This document shows, piece after piece, positions 26,251 through 35,593 of a stretch of DNA of 64,000 nucleotides. The translations under genes were made by a program, and so were the position numbers. The stretch spans positions 23,784-87,783 of the forward strand of contig CAMXIK010000016.1 in NCBI GenBank assembly GCA_947243855.1, read 5' to 3'. The DNA is from an uncultured Lachnospiraceae bacterium. Its GTDB lineage: Bacteria > Bacillota > Clostridia > Lachnospirales > Lachnospiraceae. The notes under the pieces are model-generated. The model saw only the letters and a list, made by a program, of their open reading frames with translations. It was not told the origin of the DNA and did no database searches. Each line of letters begins with the position of its first letter. The first letter of the stretch is position 1.

Positions 26251-27267
26251 ATGGCAATCTTAGTGACAGGCGGCGCGGGATACATCGGTTCCCATACGGT
26301 AGTGGAATTACAGAATGCGGGTTATGACGTGGTGGTAGTGGATAACCTGTCAAATTCCAGTGAGAAGTCATTGGACAGGGTGGAAAAAATTACGGGAAAA
26401 CCGGTGAAATTTTATAAGGCGGACATTTTGGACAGGGCGGCTTTGGAACAGGTATTTGCGAAAGAAAAAATTGATTCCTGTATTCACTTTGCAGGGTTGA
26501 AGGCGGTCGGCGAGTCCGTGCAGAAGCCTTGGGAATACTATGAAAACAACATTGCGGGCACGCTCACGCTGGTGGATGTGATGCGTAAAAATAACGTCAA
26601 AAATATTATCTTTTCTTCTTCGGCTACGGTGTACGGCGATCCGGCGATCATTCCGATTACGGAGGAATGCCCGAAGGGACAGTGCACGAACCCTTACGGC
26701 TGGACGAAGTCTATGCTGGAGCAGATTTTGACGGATATTCAGAAAGCCGATCCTGAATGGAACGTGATTTTGCTTCGGTATTTCAATCCCATCGGCGCGC
26801 ATAAGAGCGGCACGATCGGCGAGAACCCGAACGGCATTCCCAACAATCTGATGCCTTATATCACGCAGGTGGCTGTCGGCAAGTTGAAAGAGCTTGGCGT
26901 TTTCGGCAACGATTACGACACGCCGGACGGTACGGGCGTGCGCGATTACATTCATGTGGTGGATTTGGCGGTGGGCCATGTGAAAGCGCTTAAGAAGATC
27001 GAGGAGAAAGCGGGACTCTGCATTTACAATCTGGGCACTGGCGTAGGCTACAGCGTGCTCGACATCGTGAAGAATTTTGAGGAAGCGACGGGTGTGAAGA
27101 TTCCTTATGTGATCAAAGAGAGACGCGCGGGCGATATCGCGACCTGCTACTCCAACGCCGACAAGGCGAAAAAAGAGCTTGGCTGGGAAGCGCAGTACGG
27201 CATTAAGGAAATGTGCGCGGATTCGTGGAGATGGCAGAGTAATAACCCGAATGGGTATGAGGACTAA
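26251..27267 (+). CDS. galE: UDP-glucose 4-epimerase
   Basis: 338 residues, the normal GalE length. The NAD-binding motif is [10 protein letters not shown] at residues 6-15, and the catalytic Ser/Tyr-Lys set is FSSSATVYG and [21 protein letters not shown] and [11 protein letters not shown] are further family marks. It interconverts UDP-Glc and UDP-Gal (or the N-acetyl forms). With the pyrophosphorylase upstream it would make and convert the same nucleotide sugars. The ATG follows AAAGGCGGGG. A strong terminator lies downstream. Confidence 0.97.
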   Translation: MAILVTGGAGYIGSHTVVELQNAGYDVVVVDNLSNSSEKSLDRVEKITGKPVKFYKADILDRAALEQVFAKEKIDSCIHFAGLKAVGESVQKPWEYYENNIAGTLTLVDVMRKNNVKNIIFSSSATVYGDPAIIPITEECPKGQCTNPYGWTKSMLEQILTDIQKADPEWNVILLRYFNPIGAHKSGTIGENPNGIPNNLMPYITQVAVGKLKELGVFGNDYDTPDGTGVRDYIHVVDLAVGHVKALKKIEEKAGLCIYNLGTGVGYSVLDIVKNFEEATGVKIPYVIKERRAGDIATCYSNADKAKKELGWEAQYGIKEMCADSWRWQSNNPNGYED

Positions 27268-27311
27268 CCTTGCAGCGAAACATAGGTAAATGGAATAGAA
27301 GATAAAAGCAT

Positions 27312-27347
27312 CGGGGAGAAAGGCTTTTGGCTTTTCTCCCCGTTTTT
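27312..27347. terminator. Terminator between convergent galE and hemolysin III genes
   Basis: A 13-bp stem (27312-27324 with 27330-27342, one G-U pair), a five-base loop and five T. Confidence 0.9.
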
Positions 27348-27387
27348 GCGGATAGTTTTTTGGGCAAGGCGTGAACGTGACGGCGTT

Positions 27388-28038
27388 TTACGCCACATAC
27401 AGATACATAAAGATAAAGTGGCAGATACTCCCGCCCATCACAAACAGATGAAAAACTTCGTGGGAGCCGAAATTCTTATGTTTCGCGTTAAAAATGGGGA
27501 GTTTTAGCGCATAGATCACGCCGCCCACCGTGTAGAAAATGCCGCCTGCGAGAAGCCAGAGGAATGCGCCCCGCGACAACGTGTTCCAGAGCGTGCCGAA
27601 AACGGCGAGGCAGGCCCAGCCCATGGCGATATACAGAATGGAGGAAAACCATTTCGGACAGGTAATCCAGCACATCTTAACCAGCATACCGGCGACGGCA
27701 ATACCCCACACGGCCGCCAGAAGCATGTATCCGCGGCGGTCGCCAAGAATCACCAGACAGACCGGTGTGTAGGAGCCAGCGATCAGCACGAAGATCATCA
27801 TGTGATCCAGCTTGCGGAATATTTTCAAAATGTTATCTTTTACAGTGACGCTGTGGTAGAGCGCGCTTGCGCCGTAAAGGGCGATCATGCTGCCGATAAA
27901 GACCGCCAGCGCGATAAAGACGATATGATCGGCGTCTACAGCGGCCTTCACCAAAAGCGGCGTAGCCGCAATGATGGCCATCATCATACCGATAAAATGG
28001 GTGATGGCGCTTCCGGGTTCACGAATGGTTATCTGCAT
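27388..28038 (-). CDS. Hemolysin III (YqfA/PAQR) family membrane protein
   Basis: 216 residues with seven hydrophobic segments. Family marks are the N-terminal ITHFIGMMMAI, the SALYHSV motif with its His, the KLDHMMIFVLIAGSYTP segment, and the C-terminal HEVFHLFVMGGSICHF. These His and Asp residues form the metal site of the PAQR-like fold. The bacterial function is not settled; the name hemolysin comes from one Bacillus protein. AAAGAAGG precedes the start on the - strand. It stands alone. Confidence 0.92.
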   Translation of the reverse strand: MQITIREPGSAITHFIGMMMAIIAATPLLVKAAVDADHIVFIALAVFIGSMIALYGASALYHSVTVKDNILKIFRKLDHMMIFVLIAGSYTPVCLVILGDRRGYMLLAAVWGIAVAGMLVKMCWITCPKWFSSILYIAMGWACLAVFGTLWNTLSRGAFLWLLAGGIFYTVGGVIYALKLPIFNAKHKNFGSHEVFHLFVMGGSICHFIFMYLYVA

Positions 28039-28234
28039 AAAAAGACCTTCTTTCTTTTATTAAAATCATGTTTCGAATCGGCACATCTTGCAATGTAGTT
28101 TTTAAAACTATGTGTAATATACTATGATACTACTACTTAAGGTATGCAAAGTCAATCGTTTTATGCACAAAATTTTAGGCTGGTTTTTCTTCTGTTTGGG
28201 AATTTTGACGATGAAAAAGAAAACCGGGGAGGGT

Positions 28235-28501
28235 TCAGTCCTCCTCGATTACGTGAATTTCCAGAAAATCAAAATCAATTTCTTCTATAAAATTATCCTG
28301 TGAGAAACGCGCTTTGCTGTGGCGTTTAAATTCGGAGACGGTGGCTTCCAGCCAGATGGGTTTCCCTAGATCAAACTGCAGGCAGACTTTCTCCAAGGCA
28401 TCGAATACTTTGTGGGTGCGCGTTTCCTCGCGGCTGTCCTCAATGACGGTGTCTTTGATCATGCGGTTGTTTTTCCATTCTTTTGCCCACAGACGAAACA
28501 T
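28235..28501 (-). CDS. Small protein of unknown function
   Basis: 88 residues, acidic, with no signal or membrane segment. The start follows AAGGAG. The sequence begins MFRLWAKEWKNNRMIKD and ends in an acidic stretch (EEIDFDFLEIHVIEED). Clean RBS, length and isolated position between two promoters support a real gene. I do not recognise a named family. Confidence 0.75.
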   Translation of the reverse strand: MFRLWAKEWKNNRMIKDTVIEDSREETRTHKVFDALEKVCLQFDLGKPIWLEATVSEFKRHSKARFSQDNFIEEIDFDFLEIHVIEED

Positions 28502-28611
28502 GGCGGTTCTCCTTTTTCTTTTTTCCTGTTACTACTATAGTAATCCCGGCGGAAAATGTAAAGCCCTGCGGCTGAAATGTTTTATCAAAATGATCCGCAT
28601 GTGAATTTTTG

Positions 28612-28639
28612 TTGCAGGGGCGTTTTTTTATGATATACT
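28612..28639 (+). promoter_or_regulatory. Candidate promoter directly before a start codon
   Basis: TTGCAG (28612-28617) and TATACT (28634-28639) with a 16-base spacer. The predicted transcription start falls at or next to the ATG at 28646, so the message may have almost no leader. Confidence 0.5.
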
Positions 28640-28645
28640 GAGTCC

Positions 28646-30352
28646 ATGAAAAAGACAAAAAACGAGGCATATATCGGAAAAAAGGGCATATATCTATATT
28701 TAGTGGAAAACAAAAGACTTTTGCTCTGCGCTTTTTTGTGGGGTGTGCCAGTGGCGGCTTCCTTCGTCTTGGGCTGGCGTCTTGTGGACGAAGGGACGGT
28801 GTTCGGCACGGGCGGGTCTGTGTCAGCTTATGCGGCCAGTTTTCTATTGTTTCTGTTGGAAACCGCAGTTCTTTCCGTGCCGGCCGCAGCTTTTGCCGCG
28901 CTTATTATGCGCAGGCCCGGCATGAGAAAACAGGAAGACGAGAAGACGAAAATTTCGCCGCGGCGTATGTGGCTGTTATACAGCCTGCTTATTTTTCTCT
29001 GCTGGCTGCCGGTTTTTCTGGCTTACTATCCGTCGGTTTTTGCCTATGATGCGGAGGGGCAGCTTTATCAGGTGATTGCCCACGATTATAGCACCCATCA
29101 CCCCTTATTGCATACACTATTTTTAGGGGCTTTTTTCAGGCTGGGAGGGGCGCTTGGTTCTTACTCGGCAGGCATGGCCGTACATTCGGTGGCGCAGATG
29201 GCGCTGATGGCTTCCGCCTTTGGCTGGGCGCTTTCTTACTTATATCAAAAACGGATTCCACGGGGGGCGCGTATCCTTCTGCTGCTTTTCTACGGGCTGT
29301 TTCCCGCCAATTCTGTGTTGGCATTGAGCACTACAAAGGATGTGTTATTTTCGGCGCTGGTGATGCTGACGACCCTGTGTTTTTATCGGATGGTATGCGA
29401 CCGGGGAATGCATGCTGGCAGGGGAGAACAGACGGCATATCTTGTTCTGACGGTTCTCATGCTGTTGTTTCGGAATAATGCGGTGTATGCTTTCGTGGTC
29501 AGCGCGCCGGTTCTGTATCTGGGAATCAGGAAATGGTGCAAAGCGGCGCATATCAGGTATCTACGGATGACTTTGCTTGTAATTGCGCTGTTTGCCCTGT
29601 GTTCTTTTTCCTTGAAAGTTCTTACTCATGCGCATAGCGGCAGTCCGCGCGAAATGTTGAGTGTGCCCTTACAGCAGATGGCTCGCACGCGGGTGGCGGC
29701 CGAGGAAGAATTGGAACCGCAGATGCGTCTGGAGCTGGAACAGTATATTCCTTCGGAGTGGGTTTTTGCGGCTTATGATCCCCATTTGGCTGATCCGGTA
29801 AAAAACCGCGCCGTGATCCATGACGACCCGAAGGGACTGATCGAGACGTGGATTAGATTGGGGCTTAAGCATCCAGCCATCTATATAGACGCGTTTTTGG
29901 ATAATTCGCTGGGACTTTGGTATGTGCTGGACACCTCTCACGCGCAGGTGTACGGCATCGGAACGGAGAGCGGTTTCGGGTATCTCTCCACGGACAACCG
30001 GACAATGCCAGCAGGCTGCGAAATCGTGGAACACAGCCTGATTCCCGGTCTTCGGGCCTTGATGGAAAAGATCGTATCGGACAATGCTTACAGCAGGCTG
30101 CCGGTGGTTTGGCTCTTTTTTGCGCCAGCCTTTTATTGGTGGCTGCTATATCTGTATCTTGTCACAGCGCTGTATAGAAAGCGATACTTGCAGATACTTC
30201 CGGCGGTGTTTCCGACCGCATATTTTCTGACGCTTTTGCTTTCGCCGACGGTGCTGGTACGGTATATGTACCCATTAATGGCAACGATTCCCGTCATATT
30301 GCCCTGCTTAATGACGGAGGAATGGGATAGCGGGTGTGAAAATATACAATAG
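28646..30352 (+). CDS. Large polytopic membrane protein (GT-C-like, possibly DUF6020)
   Basis: 568 residues with about twelve hydrophobic segments. The loop after the third or fourth segment reads YYPSVFAYDAEGQLYQV then STHHPLLHTLFLG; an acidic pair followed by HHP is the pattern of GT-C-fold lipid-linked-sugar transferases. A later soluble loop (about 330-430) includes PLQQMARTRVAAEEEL. It could modify cell-surface glycans, but the acceptor is unknown. No Shine-Dalgarno sequence is seen before the ATG. An alternative GTG about 19 codons later also lacks one. It is a single gene. Confidence 0.7.
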   Translation: MKKTKNEAYIGKKGIYLYLVENKRLLLCAFLWGVPVAASFVLGWRLVDEGTVFGTGGSVSAYAASFLLFLLETAVLSVPAAAFAALIMRRPGMRKQEDEKTKISPRRMWLLYSLLIFLCWLPVFLAYYPSVFAYDAEGQLYQVIAHDYSTHHPLLHTLFLGAFFRLGGALGSYSAGMAVHSVAQMALMASAFGWALSYLYQKRIPRGARILLLLFYGLFPANSVLALSTTKDVLFSALVMLTTLCFYRMVCDRGMHAGRGEQTAYLVLTVLMLLFRNNAVYAFVVSAPVLYLGIRKWCKAAHIRYLRMTLLVIALFALCSFSLKVLTHAHSGSPREMLSVPLQQMARTRVAAEEELEPQMRLELEQYIPSEWVFAAYDPHLADPVKNRAVIHDDPKGLIETWIRLGLKHPAIYIDAFLDNSLGLWYVLDTSHAQVYGIGTESGFGYLSTDNRTMPAGCEIVEHSLIPGLRALMEKIVSDNAYSRLPVVWLFFAPAFYWWLLYLYLVTALYRKRYLQILPAVFPTAYFLTLLLSPTVLVRYMYPLMATIPVILPCLMTEEWDSGCENIQ

Positions 30353-30405
30353 ATTATTAAAAAAGAAGAAAAAATTGTCTAAACTACACATTTTTGAGAA
30401 GTTTG

Positions 30406-30414
30406 TGGTATAAT
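30406..30414 (+). promoter_or_regulatory. Extended -10 promoter of the alarmone synthetase gene
   Basis: TGG followed by TATAAT (30409-30414), 51 bases before the start. No convincing -35 was found. Confidence 0.55.
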
Positions 30415-30465
30415 GTATGCATAAGCGACGAGTAGTTATTTATTTTCCCGGGGGGATTCTTTACT

Positions 30466-31149
30466 ATGGAAGTGATGGTTGATAGAGAGAAAGACGGCGA
30501 TATCGACAGTTGGAAAGAAGTGCAGTTGATTTATAATTCCGCCTTGAAGCAGATATCCACGAAGCTGGAGATTTTAAACGATGAGTTCCAGCACGTGCAC
30601 CGTTATAATCCGATTGAGCATATTAAATGGCGGATTAAGACGCCGGAGAGCATTGTTAAGAAATTGAAAAAACACGGTTATGAATCCACCATAGATAACA
30701 TGGTGCGCTATGTCAATGATATTGCGGGCATTCGCGTGATCTGTTCCTTTGCGTCTGATATTTACCAGATTGCAGAGATGATCAGTAATCAAAAAGACAT
30801 ACGTGTTATCTCTGTGAAGGATTATATTGTGAATCCGAAAGCCAGCGGCTACAAGAGTTACCATATGCTTGTGACGGTGCCGGTATATCTTTCGGATAGA
30901 ATTGCGGACACCAAGGTGGAGATTCAGATTCGCACGGTAGCGATGGATTTCTGGGCCAGTCTGGAGCACAAGATCCATTATAAATTTGAAGGAAACGCGC
31001 CGGAGCATATCAAAGAACAGCTTGTGGAGTGCGCGCAGATGGTAGCGGCACTGGATGCCAGAATGATGTCGTTGAATGAGGAGATCCTACATATCGGGCA
31101 GGAAGAAACAAAAGATATGATGCGGATTGAGCAGGAAGAGGAGGACTGA
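30466..31149 (+). CDS. relQ: Small alarmone synthetase, RelQ type (GTP pyrophosphokinase)
   Basis: 227 residues containing only the RelA/SpoT synthetase domain, with no hydrolase, TGS or ACT domains. Conserved stretches are RIKTPESIVKKLKKHGY, NDIAGIRVICSF, NPKASGYKSYHMLV and VEIQIRTVAMDFWASLEHK, the last containing the catalytic Glu. It makes (p)ppGpp from GTP/GDP and ATP. The length and C-terminal helix fit RelQ (YjbM) better than RelP. GGGGGG precedes the start. It is a single gene under an extended -10 promoter. Confidence 0.93.
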   Translation: MEVMVDREKDGDIDSWKEVQLIYNSALKQISTKLEILNDEFQHVHRYNPIEHIKWRIKTPESIVKKLKKHGYESTIDNMVRYVNDIAGIRVICSFASDIYQIAEMISNQKDIRVISVKDYIVNPKASGYKSYHMLVTVPVYLSDRIADTKVEIQIRTVAMDFWASLEHKIHYKFEGNAPEHIKEQLVECAQMVAALDARMMSLNEEILHIGQEETKDMMRIEQEEED

Positions 31150-31175
31150 GAGGCGGCGCGCCGGGTGACGGTGGA

Positions 31176-32195
31176 TTAGGAAACAGGTCTTGTGGTGGCG
31201 CCCTGCCGCAGGACGGGCAGAGTCGTGTAGGTTTGCACCAGCAGGGAGGGGTTTTCCAGTTTGCGCAGCAGCATGACGGCGGCCTGAACGCCCAAATCGT
31301 AAACGTCAATATCTATAATGGTAGGAGCCGGCTCGATCAGGTCCGAGTAGGGGTAACTGTCAAATGTAAGAAAGGCCACGTCATCGGGAACCCGTAGCTG
31401 CTTTTTTTGTATGGCATTGCAGAGACCGAGAGCGAGCAGATTGTTTTCGCAGACGATGGCGCGGGGAGGCTTCGGCAGGGAGAGGAGCGCCATGGATTGC
31501 TTGTAGGCGTCTTCTCCGGTAGAATCCGTATAGCAAATATACTCTTCGGGGATGTGATAGCCATAATCGTACATACCGCCGAGGAAACCGTTTAAACGCC
31601 GCATGGAGATATTGTCTGTGCGGCGTTCGGCAATGAAGGCCACTTTTTCATACCGGCATTCCAGCATATGCTGCGCGGCGAACTGCCCGGCCAACCCGTT
31701 GTTAGTATCGATCCAGCAAAGATGGCTTCTGCGGCTCGGATGGCCGATGTATATATGGGGAAACTGTGTTCCCAGCATAATTTTGGACAGGTTGGGAATG
31801 CAGCAGGAACCGTGAATCAAAATGCCGTCTGCAATTCGGCGTGAAATCTGATCTGTCAAAAATGTTTCGGGAGAAACGTCTTCCGGGACGTCCATCAGCA
31901 TCAAGGTGTATCCGTGGGACGACAACTCTTTCTGCACGCCGCATAAAGTGTCGAACATGTGCGGGTTGTGATATGCCTCTTCCTTTTGCAGGCTGGAGAG
32001 AAACAGAATGTTTTTTGTGGCGCCTTTGGCGAAACTGACAGCCTGTGCGTTGGGCGTGTAGTGCAATTTCTCGATGGCCTTATGGACGCGGGCGCAGGTT
32101 TCGTCTGAAATGGTGCTCCAATGATTTAGAACCTTGGAAACGGTGGAGGTAGAAACCCCGGCTTCCTTGGCCACATCTCTTATTGTAACTGACAT
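31176..32195 (-). CDS. LacI-family regulator, likely of the adjacent maltodextrin-type operon
   Basis: 339 residues. The N-terminal helix-turn-helix is TIRDVAKEAGVSTSTVSKVL with the hinge TPNAQAVSFAKG, then a periplasmic-binding-like effector domain (about 60-339). It is divergent from malE-like to GH13 genes with 226 bases between, the usual place for their repressor. AAGGAG precedes the start. Its inducer is probably a maltooligosaccharide, by context only. Confidence 0.9.
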   Translation of the reverse strand: MSVTIRDVAKEAGVSTSTVSKVLNHWSTISDETCARVHKAIEKLHYTPNAQAVSFAKGATKNILFLSSLQKEEAYHNPHMFDTLCGVQKELSSHGYTLMLMDVPEDVSPETFLTDQISRRIADGILIHGSCCIPNLSKIMLGTQFPHIYIGHPSRRSHLCWIDTNNGLAGQFAAQHMLECRYEKVAFIAERRTDNISMRRLNGFLGGMYDYGYHIPEEYICYTDSTGEDAYKQSMALLSLPKPPRAIVCENNLLALGLCNAIQKKQLRVPDDVAFLTFDSYPYSDLIEPAPTIIDIDVYDLGVQAAVMLLRKLENPSLLVQTYTTLPVLRQGATTRPVS

Positions 32196-32232
32196 TTCTA
32201 TTCTCCTTAAAAAATCTCACAAATTTTATTTA

Positions 32233-32261
32233 ATAGTATAGCGGTTTCCTAACAAAGTCAA
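32233..32261 (-). promoter_or_regulatory. Promoter of the LacI-family regulator gene
   Basis: On the - strand TTGACT (32256-32261) and TACTAT (32233-32238) with a 17-base spacer. Confidence 0.65.
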
Positions 32262-32375
32262 TATTAATATTAAAAAAACATGGAAAAAACAAGGAATTAG
32301 TGATATAAAAGAGACAAATGAGAAGTGCGCAATTCTTGTTTTGATTGAAATATAGGAAAACAGTTTCGTAAACAA
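32243..32375. promoter_or_regulatory. Pair of similar sites in the divergent regulator/importer region
   Basis: GGTTTCCTAACAA (32243-32255) and AGTTTCGTAAACAA (32362-32375) share GTTTCnTAA and AACAA. The first overlaps the spacer of the regulator promoter; the second is 47 bases before the malE-like start. They are candidate operators for the LacI-type protein; the symmetry is weak. Confidence 0.3.
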
Positions 32376-32421
32376 CAAATGCGGAGAGCTGGAAAAGGAA
32401 AGGCTTCGGAATGGAGGGAAA

Positions 32422-33732
32422 ATGAAAAAGAAAATAAGTTTATTATTAGCGGGAGTTTTAACGTTGGGACTTTTGTCCGGCTGCGGCGGGAAAGGCGCGA
32501 AAAACGATTCGGCAGATGTGGGCGCTGCAAAGGATGCGGCACAGAGCGCGCCGCAGGATGAGACGGAATCGGAAGGAAGCGTGGAACAATCGTCCGGCGA
32601 TGCAGTGGTGATTACTGCGTGGCATGACAATGACGAGGCGATGATGAATGCTTTGGCAGATGCGGTGAATGAAAAGCTAAAGGGGGAAAACATTATCCTT
32701 CGATTTGAAAAGAAAAGTGATGTAAGCGGGCAGATCAGACTGTATGGAACAGATGCGGCAAATGGTCCGGACATGTATCTGTTTGCCCATGATTCATTGG
32801 GTGGATTTGCAGAAATGGGGATTTTAGAGCCAGTGGGAAATTTGATTTCGGCGGATAAGGAGGGGGATCTTCTGCCGATGACGATTGAGGCGGCCAGTTA
32901 TAAAGGAGAGCAGTATTTAATGCCGGTTTACTATGAAACCCTTCTCTTTATGTACAATAAGGATTTGTGGGAGGGGGAGATTCCGTCCACCACGGAGGAA
33001 CTTTACGAATATATGGAGGCGCATACAGATGAGAACGCTGGAACTTATGCGCTTGTCAATCAGCACTCTAACTCCTATAATGTTGCGCCGTTTATCAATG
33101 GTTTCGGCGGGTATATTATTGATGCGGAAGGAAATCCGGGCTTGGATGCTCCGGCAACGATGGAGGCAATCCGTTACAATCAGAAGTTTGCGAAGCTGCA
33201 GGCGGACGGAGATTATAATACGGTGACGGCTCTGTTTAATGAAGGAAAAGCGGCGGCTATTATTGGCGGACCGTGGCTGGTCTCCGGCATACAGGAGGCG
33301 GGTATCGATTTGGGGATTAAATCCCTGTGTGATTTTGAACTGCCCAATGGCGGCGTGATGGTGCCTTATTCGGGCGTACAGTGCCTCGGCGTTTTGAAAT
33401 ATGCGGCTGAGAGTAAGGGGGATGCTCTGACAAAAGTATTAGAGGCTTTGGCGGAGCCGGAGGTTGGCGTAGTGTTAGCCAATGGATTTAACTGTGCACC
33501 GGCCAACAGTAAGTCCTATGAAGATGCGCAGGTGGCTTCCAACGAGATGATTTTGGCAATGGAAAGAAGTGCGCAGAAGGCGGTTCCTATGTCGAATATT
33601 CCGGAGATGAGCGTAATGTGGGGGCCGGCTGAATCGTTGCTGGCGGCAGTCAATAAATCCGGCGAGGATGTGGAAGACGCTGCGGCGAGATATCAGAACG
33701 AGGCGTTACAGGCGATTAAGGATATGCAGTAA
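32422..33732 (+). CDS. Maltodextrin-type ABC transporter, substrate-binding lipoprotein
   Basis: 436 residues with a lipoprotein signal ending LLSGC (Cys at about 20) and an acidic, alanine-rich linker. The mature part is a family 1 extracellular solute-binding protein: ITAWHDNDEA at the start, LYGTDAANGPDMYLFAHDSLG, MPVYYETLLFMYNKDLW and the late VMWGPAESLLAAVNK. It captures oligosaccharides outside the membrane. TGGAGGG precedes the ATG. It is the first gene of a four-gene operon with two permeases and a GH13 enzyme. No ATPase gene is present, so a shared MsmK-type ATPase encoded elsewhere would be needed. Confidence 0.92.
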   Translation: MKKKISLLLAGVLTLGLLSGCGGKGAKNDSADVGAAKDAAQSAPQDETESEGSVEQSSGDAVVITAWHDNDEAMMNALADAVNEKLKGENIILRFEKKSDVSGQIRLYGTDAANGPDMYLFAHDSLGGFAEMGILEPVGNLISADKEGDLLPMTIEAASYKGEQYLMPVYYETLLFMYNKDLWEGEIPSTTEELYEYMEAHTDENAGTYALVNQHSNSYNVAPFINGFGGYIIDAEGNPGLDAPATMEAIRYNQKFAKLQADGDYNTVTALFNEGKAAAIIGGPWLVSGIQEAGIDLGIKSLCDFELPNGGVMVPYSGVQCLGVLKYAAESKGDALTKVLEALAEPEVGVVLANGFNCAPANSKSYEDAQVASNEMILAMERSAQKAVPMSNIPEMSVMWGPAESLLAAVNKSGEDVEDAAARYQNEALQAIKDMQ

Positions 33733-33789
33733 ATGCAAGCCGGGGCGCGCACGGTTTGGCGCGTTCCGGCGTTGCGAGAGGGAAAAAGG

Positions 33790-34677
33790 ATGAAAAAGAT
33801 AAAAAAGGCAATATTGCCGTGGCTGTACAGCGTTCCGGCTTACGCGCTGATCGGGGTTATCGTGCTGTTTCCGATCCTGTATACGGGATACATTTCTCTG
33901 ACCAATATGAATCTTTATCACTGGCAGGATTATCGTTTTGTGGGAATAGAGAATTATGTGAGGGCGCTTGGAAAAATTGATTCGGGATTTCTTTCGGCTG
34001 TGGGGACGACAATCATTTGGACGGCGGTAAATATGCTGCTGGATGTGACGCTTGCCTATGTGATGGCGGTGGGGCTGAACGTGGAGGGACTGCGTGCCAA
34101 GAGAATATACAAAACGCTGCTGATATTTCCATGGGCGATGCCAGCATATGTTTCCATTCTGGTCTGGCGGGTGGGTATGTTTAATACGGAGTTTGGTTTG
34201 CTGAACAAACTGCTGGTTGCCATGGGAGGTACAAAGACAGATTTTCTGTCAAAAAACGTGTCGGCGTTCCTTTCCTGTATGACATTAAATTTATGGATGT
34301 CCCTGCCTTATATGATTATTATGATCGACGGCGCCCTGCAAAGTATTGACAGGAGCATGTATGAAAGTGCGGAGCTGGAAGGAGCAAATGCGTGGCAGAA
34401 AAACCTGTATATCACCATTCCTTCTCTGAAAAAGATCATGGCGCCCGTGGTGGTCATGACAACCTTTACGACCTTTAAACAGTTTGACATTGTGTATTTG
34501 CTGACGATGCAGAAGGGATCAGTGTCGGGTTCAACGATGCAGACAATTATTACCTATGCGCATCAGAATGCGTTTGTCTCCAATAATTATGGGCTGTCAT
34601 CAGCGGTGTCTATCGTGATTTTTGCAATTATTATCGTATTTTCCGCGTGGACAAACAGAGGAACAACAGAGGCGTAA
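33790..34677 (+). CDS. Maltodextrin-type ABC transporter, permease (MalF-like)
   Basis: 295 residues with six helices and the coupling-loop motif ESAELEGANAWQKNLYITIP. The start at 33790 follows GAGAGGG; the frame is open back to 33733, directly after the previous stop, but that region has no RBS. MalF of enterobacteria has a long P2 loop that is missing here, as in Gram-positive sugar importers. It pairs with the permease at 34696. Confidence 0.93.
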   Translation: MKKIKKAILPWLYSVPAYALIGVIVLFPILYTGYISLTNMNLYHWQDYRFVGIENYVRALGKIDSGFLSAVGTTIIWTAVNMLLDVTLAYVMAVGLNVEGLRAKRIYKTLLIFPWAMPAYVSILVWRVGMFNTEFGLLNKLLVAMGGTKTDFLSKNVSAFLSCMTLNLWMSLPYMIIMIDGALQSIDRSMYESAELEGANAWQKNLYITIPSLKKIMAPVVVMTTFTTFKQFDIVYLLTMQKGSVSGSTMQTIITYAHQNAFVSNNYGLSSAVSIVIFAIIIVFSAWTNRGTTEA

Positions 34678-34695
34678 ACGCTTCGGAATGGAGAA

Positions 34696-35541
34696 ATGAT
34701 GGGAAAAACCATGAATAAAAAAATCAAGCTTGCGGTGCTGAATCTGTTTTATGTTTGTGTCTGTCTGTTGGGACTGGTGCCGATTTTATATATTCTTCTG
34801 CTGTCTGTCAGCGGCGGGAGCGGAGCGCTGACGACAGGAAATACTGTATTTCCGGAGCGGTTTACGGTGGAAAATTATCGCAGGATTTTGGTGGAAGAGC
34901 CGTTTCTCAGATGGCTTTTCAATTCCGCGGCGTTGAGCGTGGGAACGATGGTTATTGCCATGGGTACGAGTGTGACGGCGTCTTACGCTTTTTCGAGATT
35001 CCGTTTTCGTGGGAGAAATGCCGCGATGCAGCTTCTTCTTCTGCTTAATGCGTTCCCGCAGATTCTTTCTATGTTTGCCATATTCAGGCTGTTTCGTCTG
35101 TTGAATCTGTTGGATTCCCACGGGGGATTGATTTTCATATACGCGGGGAGCATGTGCATTTTCGGGATCTGGAATATGAAGGGGTATTTTGATTCCATTC
35201 CGATTGAAATTGAGGAGGCATCGAAGATTGACGGCGCGGGGAACCTACAGTTGATTGTAAAAATCATTTTGCCGCTTGCGCGTCCGGCCATTATTGTGAC
35301 GGCGGTGATGATACTGATTTTTGTCTGGAATGAATATTTATTTGCCACTACTTTTATGATGAGAGAGGAGAGCTATACGCTGGCCGGAGGTCTCTATCAG
35401 CTGCAAGCAAATGATTACAGCCGTAGCTGGCCGTTGTTTTCTGCTGCTGCGATGCTGGTTTCCATACCTATCTTGATTGTATTCTTCTGCGTTCAGAAGT
35501 ACATGGTGTCGGGGCTGACGGCGGGCGGCGTCAAGCAGTAG
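34696..35541 (+). CDS. Maltodextrin-type ABC transporter, permease (MalG-like)
   Basis: 281 residues with six helices and the loop EEASKIDGAGNLQLIVKIIL, whose EAS...G pattern marks the ATPase contact. The end VSGLTAGGVKQ is the usual MalG C-terminus. The 14 bases before the SD region are identical to those before the malE-like gene. Two adjacent ATG codons are possible starts. It forms the heterodimeric channel with the MalF-like protein. Confidence 0.93.
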   Translation: MMGKTMNKKIKLAVLNLFYVCVCLLGLVPILYILLLSVSGGSGALTTGNTVFPERFTVENYRRILVEEPFLRWLFNSAALSVGTMVIAMGTSVTASYAFSRFRFRGRNAAMQLLLLLNAFPQILSMFAIFRLFRLLNLLDSHGGLIFIYAGSMCIFGIWNMKGYFDSIPIEIEEASKIDGAGNLQLIVKIILPLARPAIIVTAVMILIFVWNEYLFATTFMMREESYTLAGGLYQLQANDYSRSWPLFSAAAMLVSIPILIVFFCVQKYMVSGLTAGGVKQ

Positions 35542-35593
35542 CGTTTAAAATGCCGGAGCATTTACGTGGGAAATGACCGGAACGGAGGAAAAT

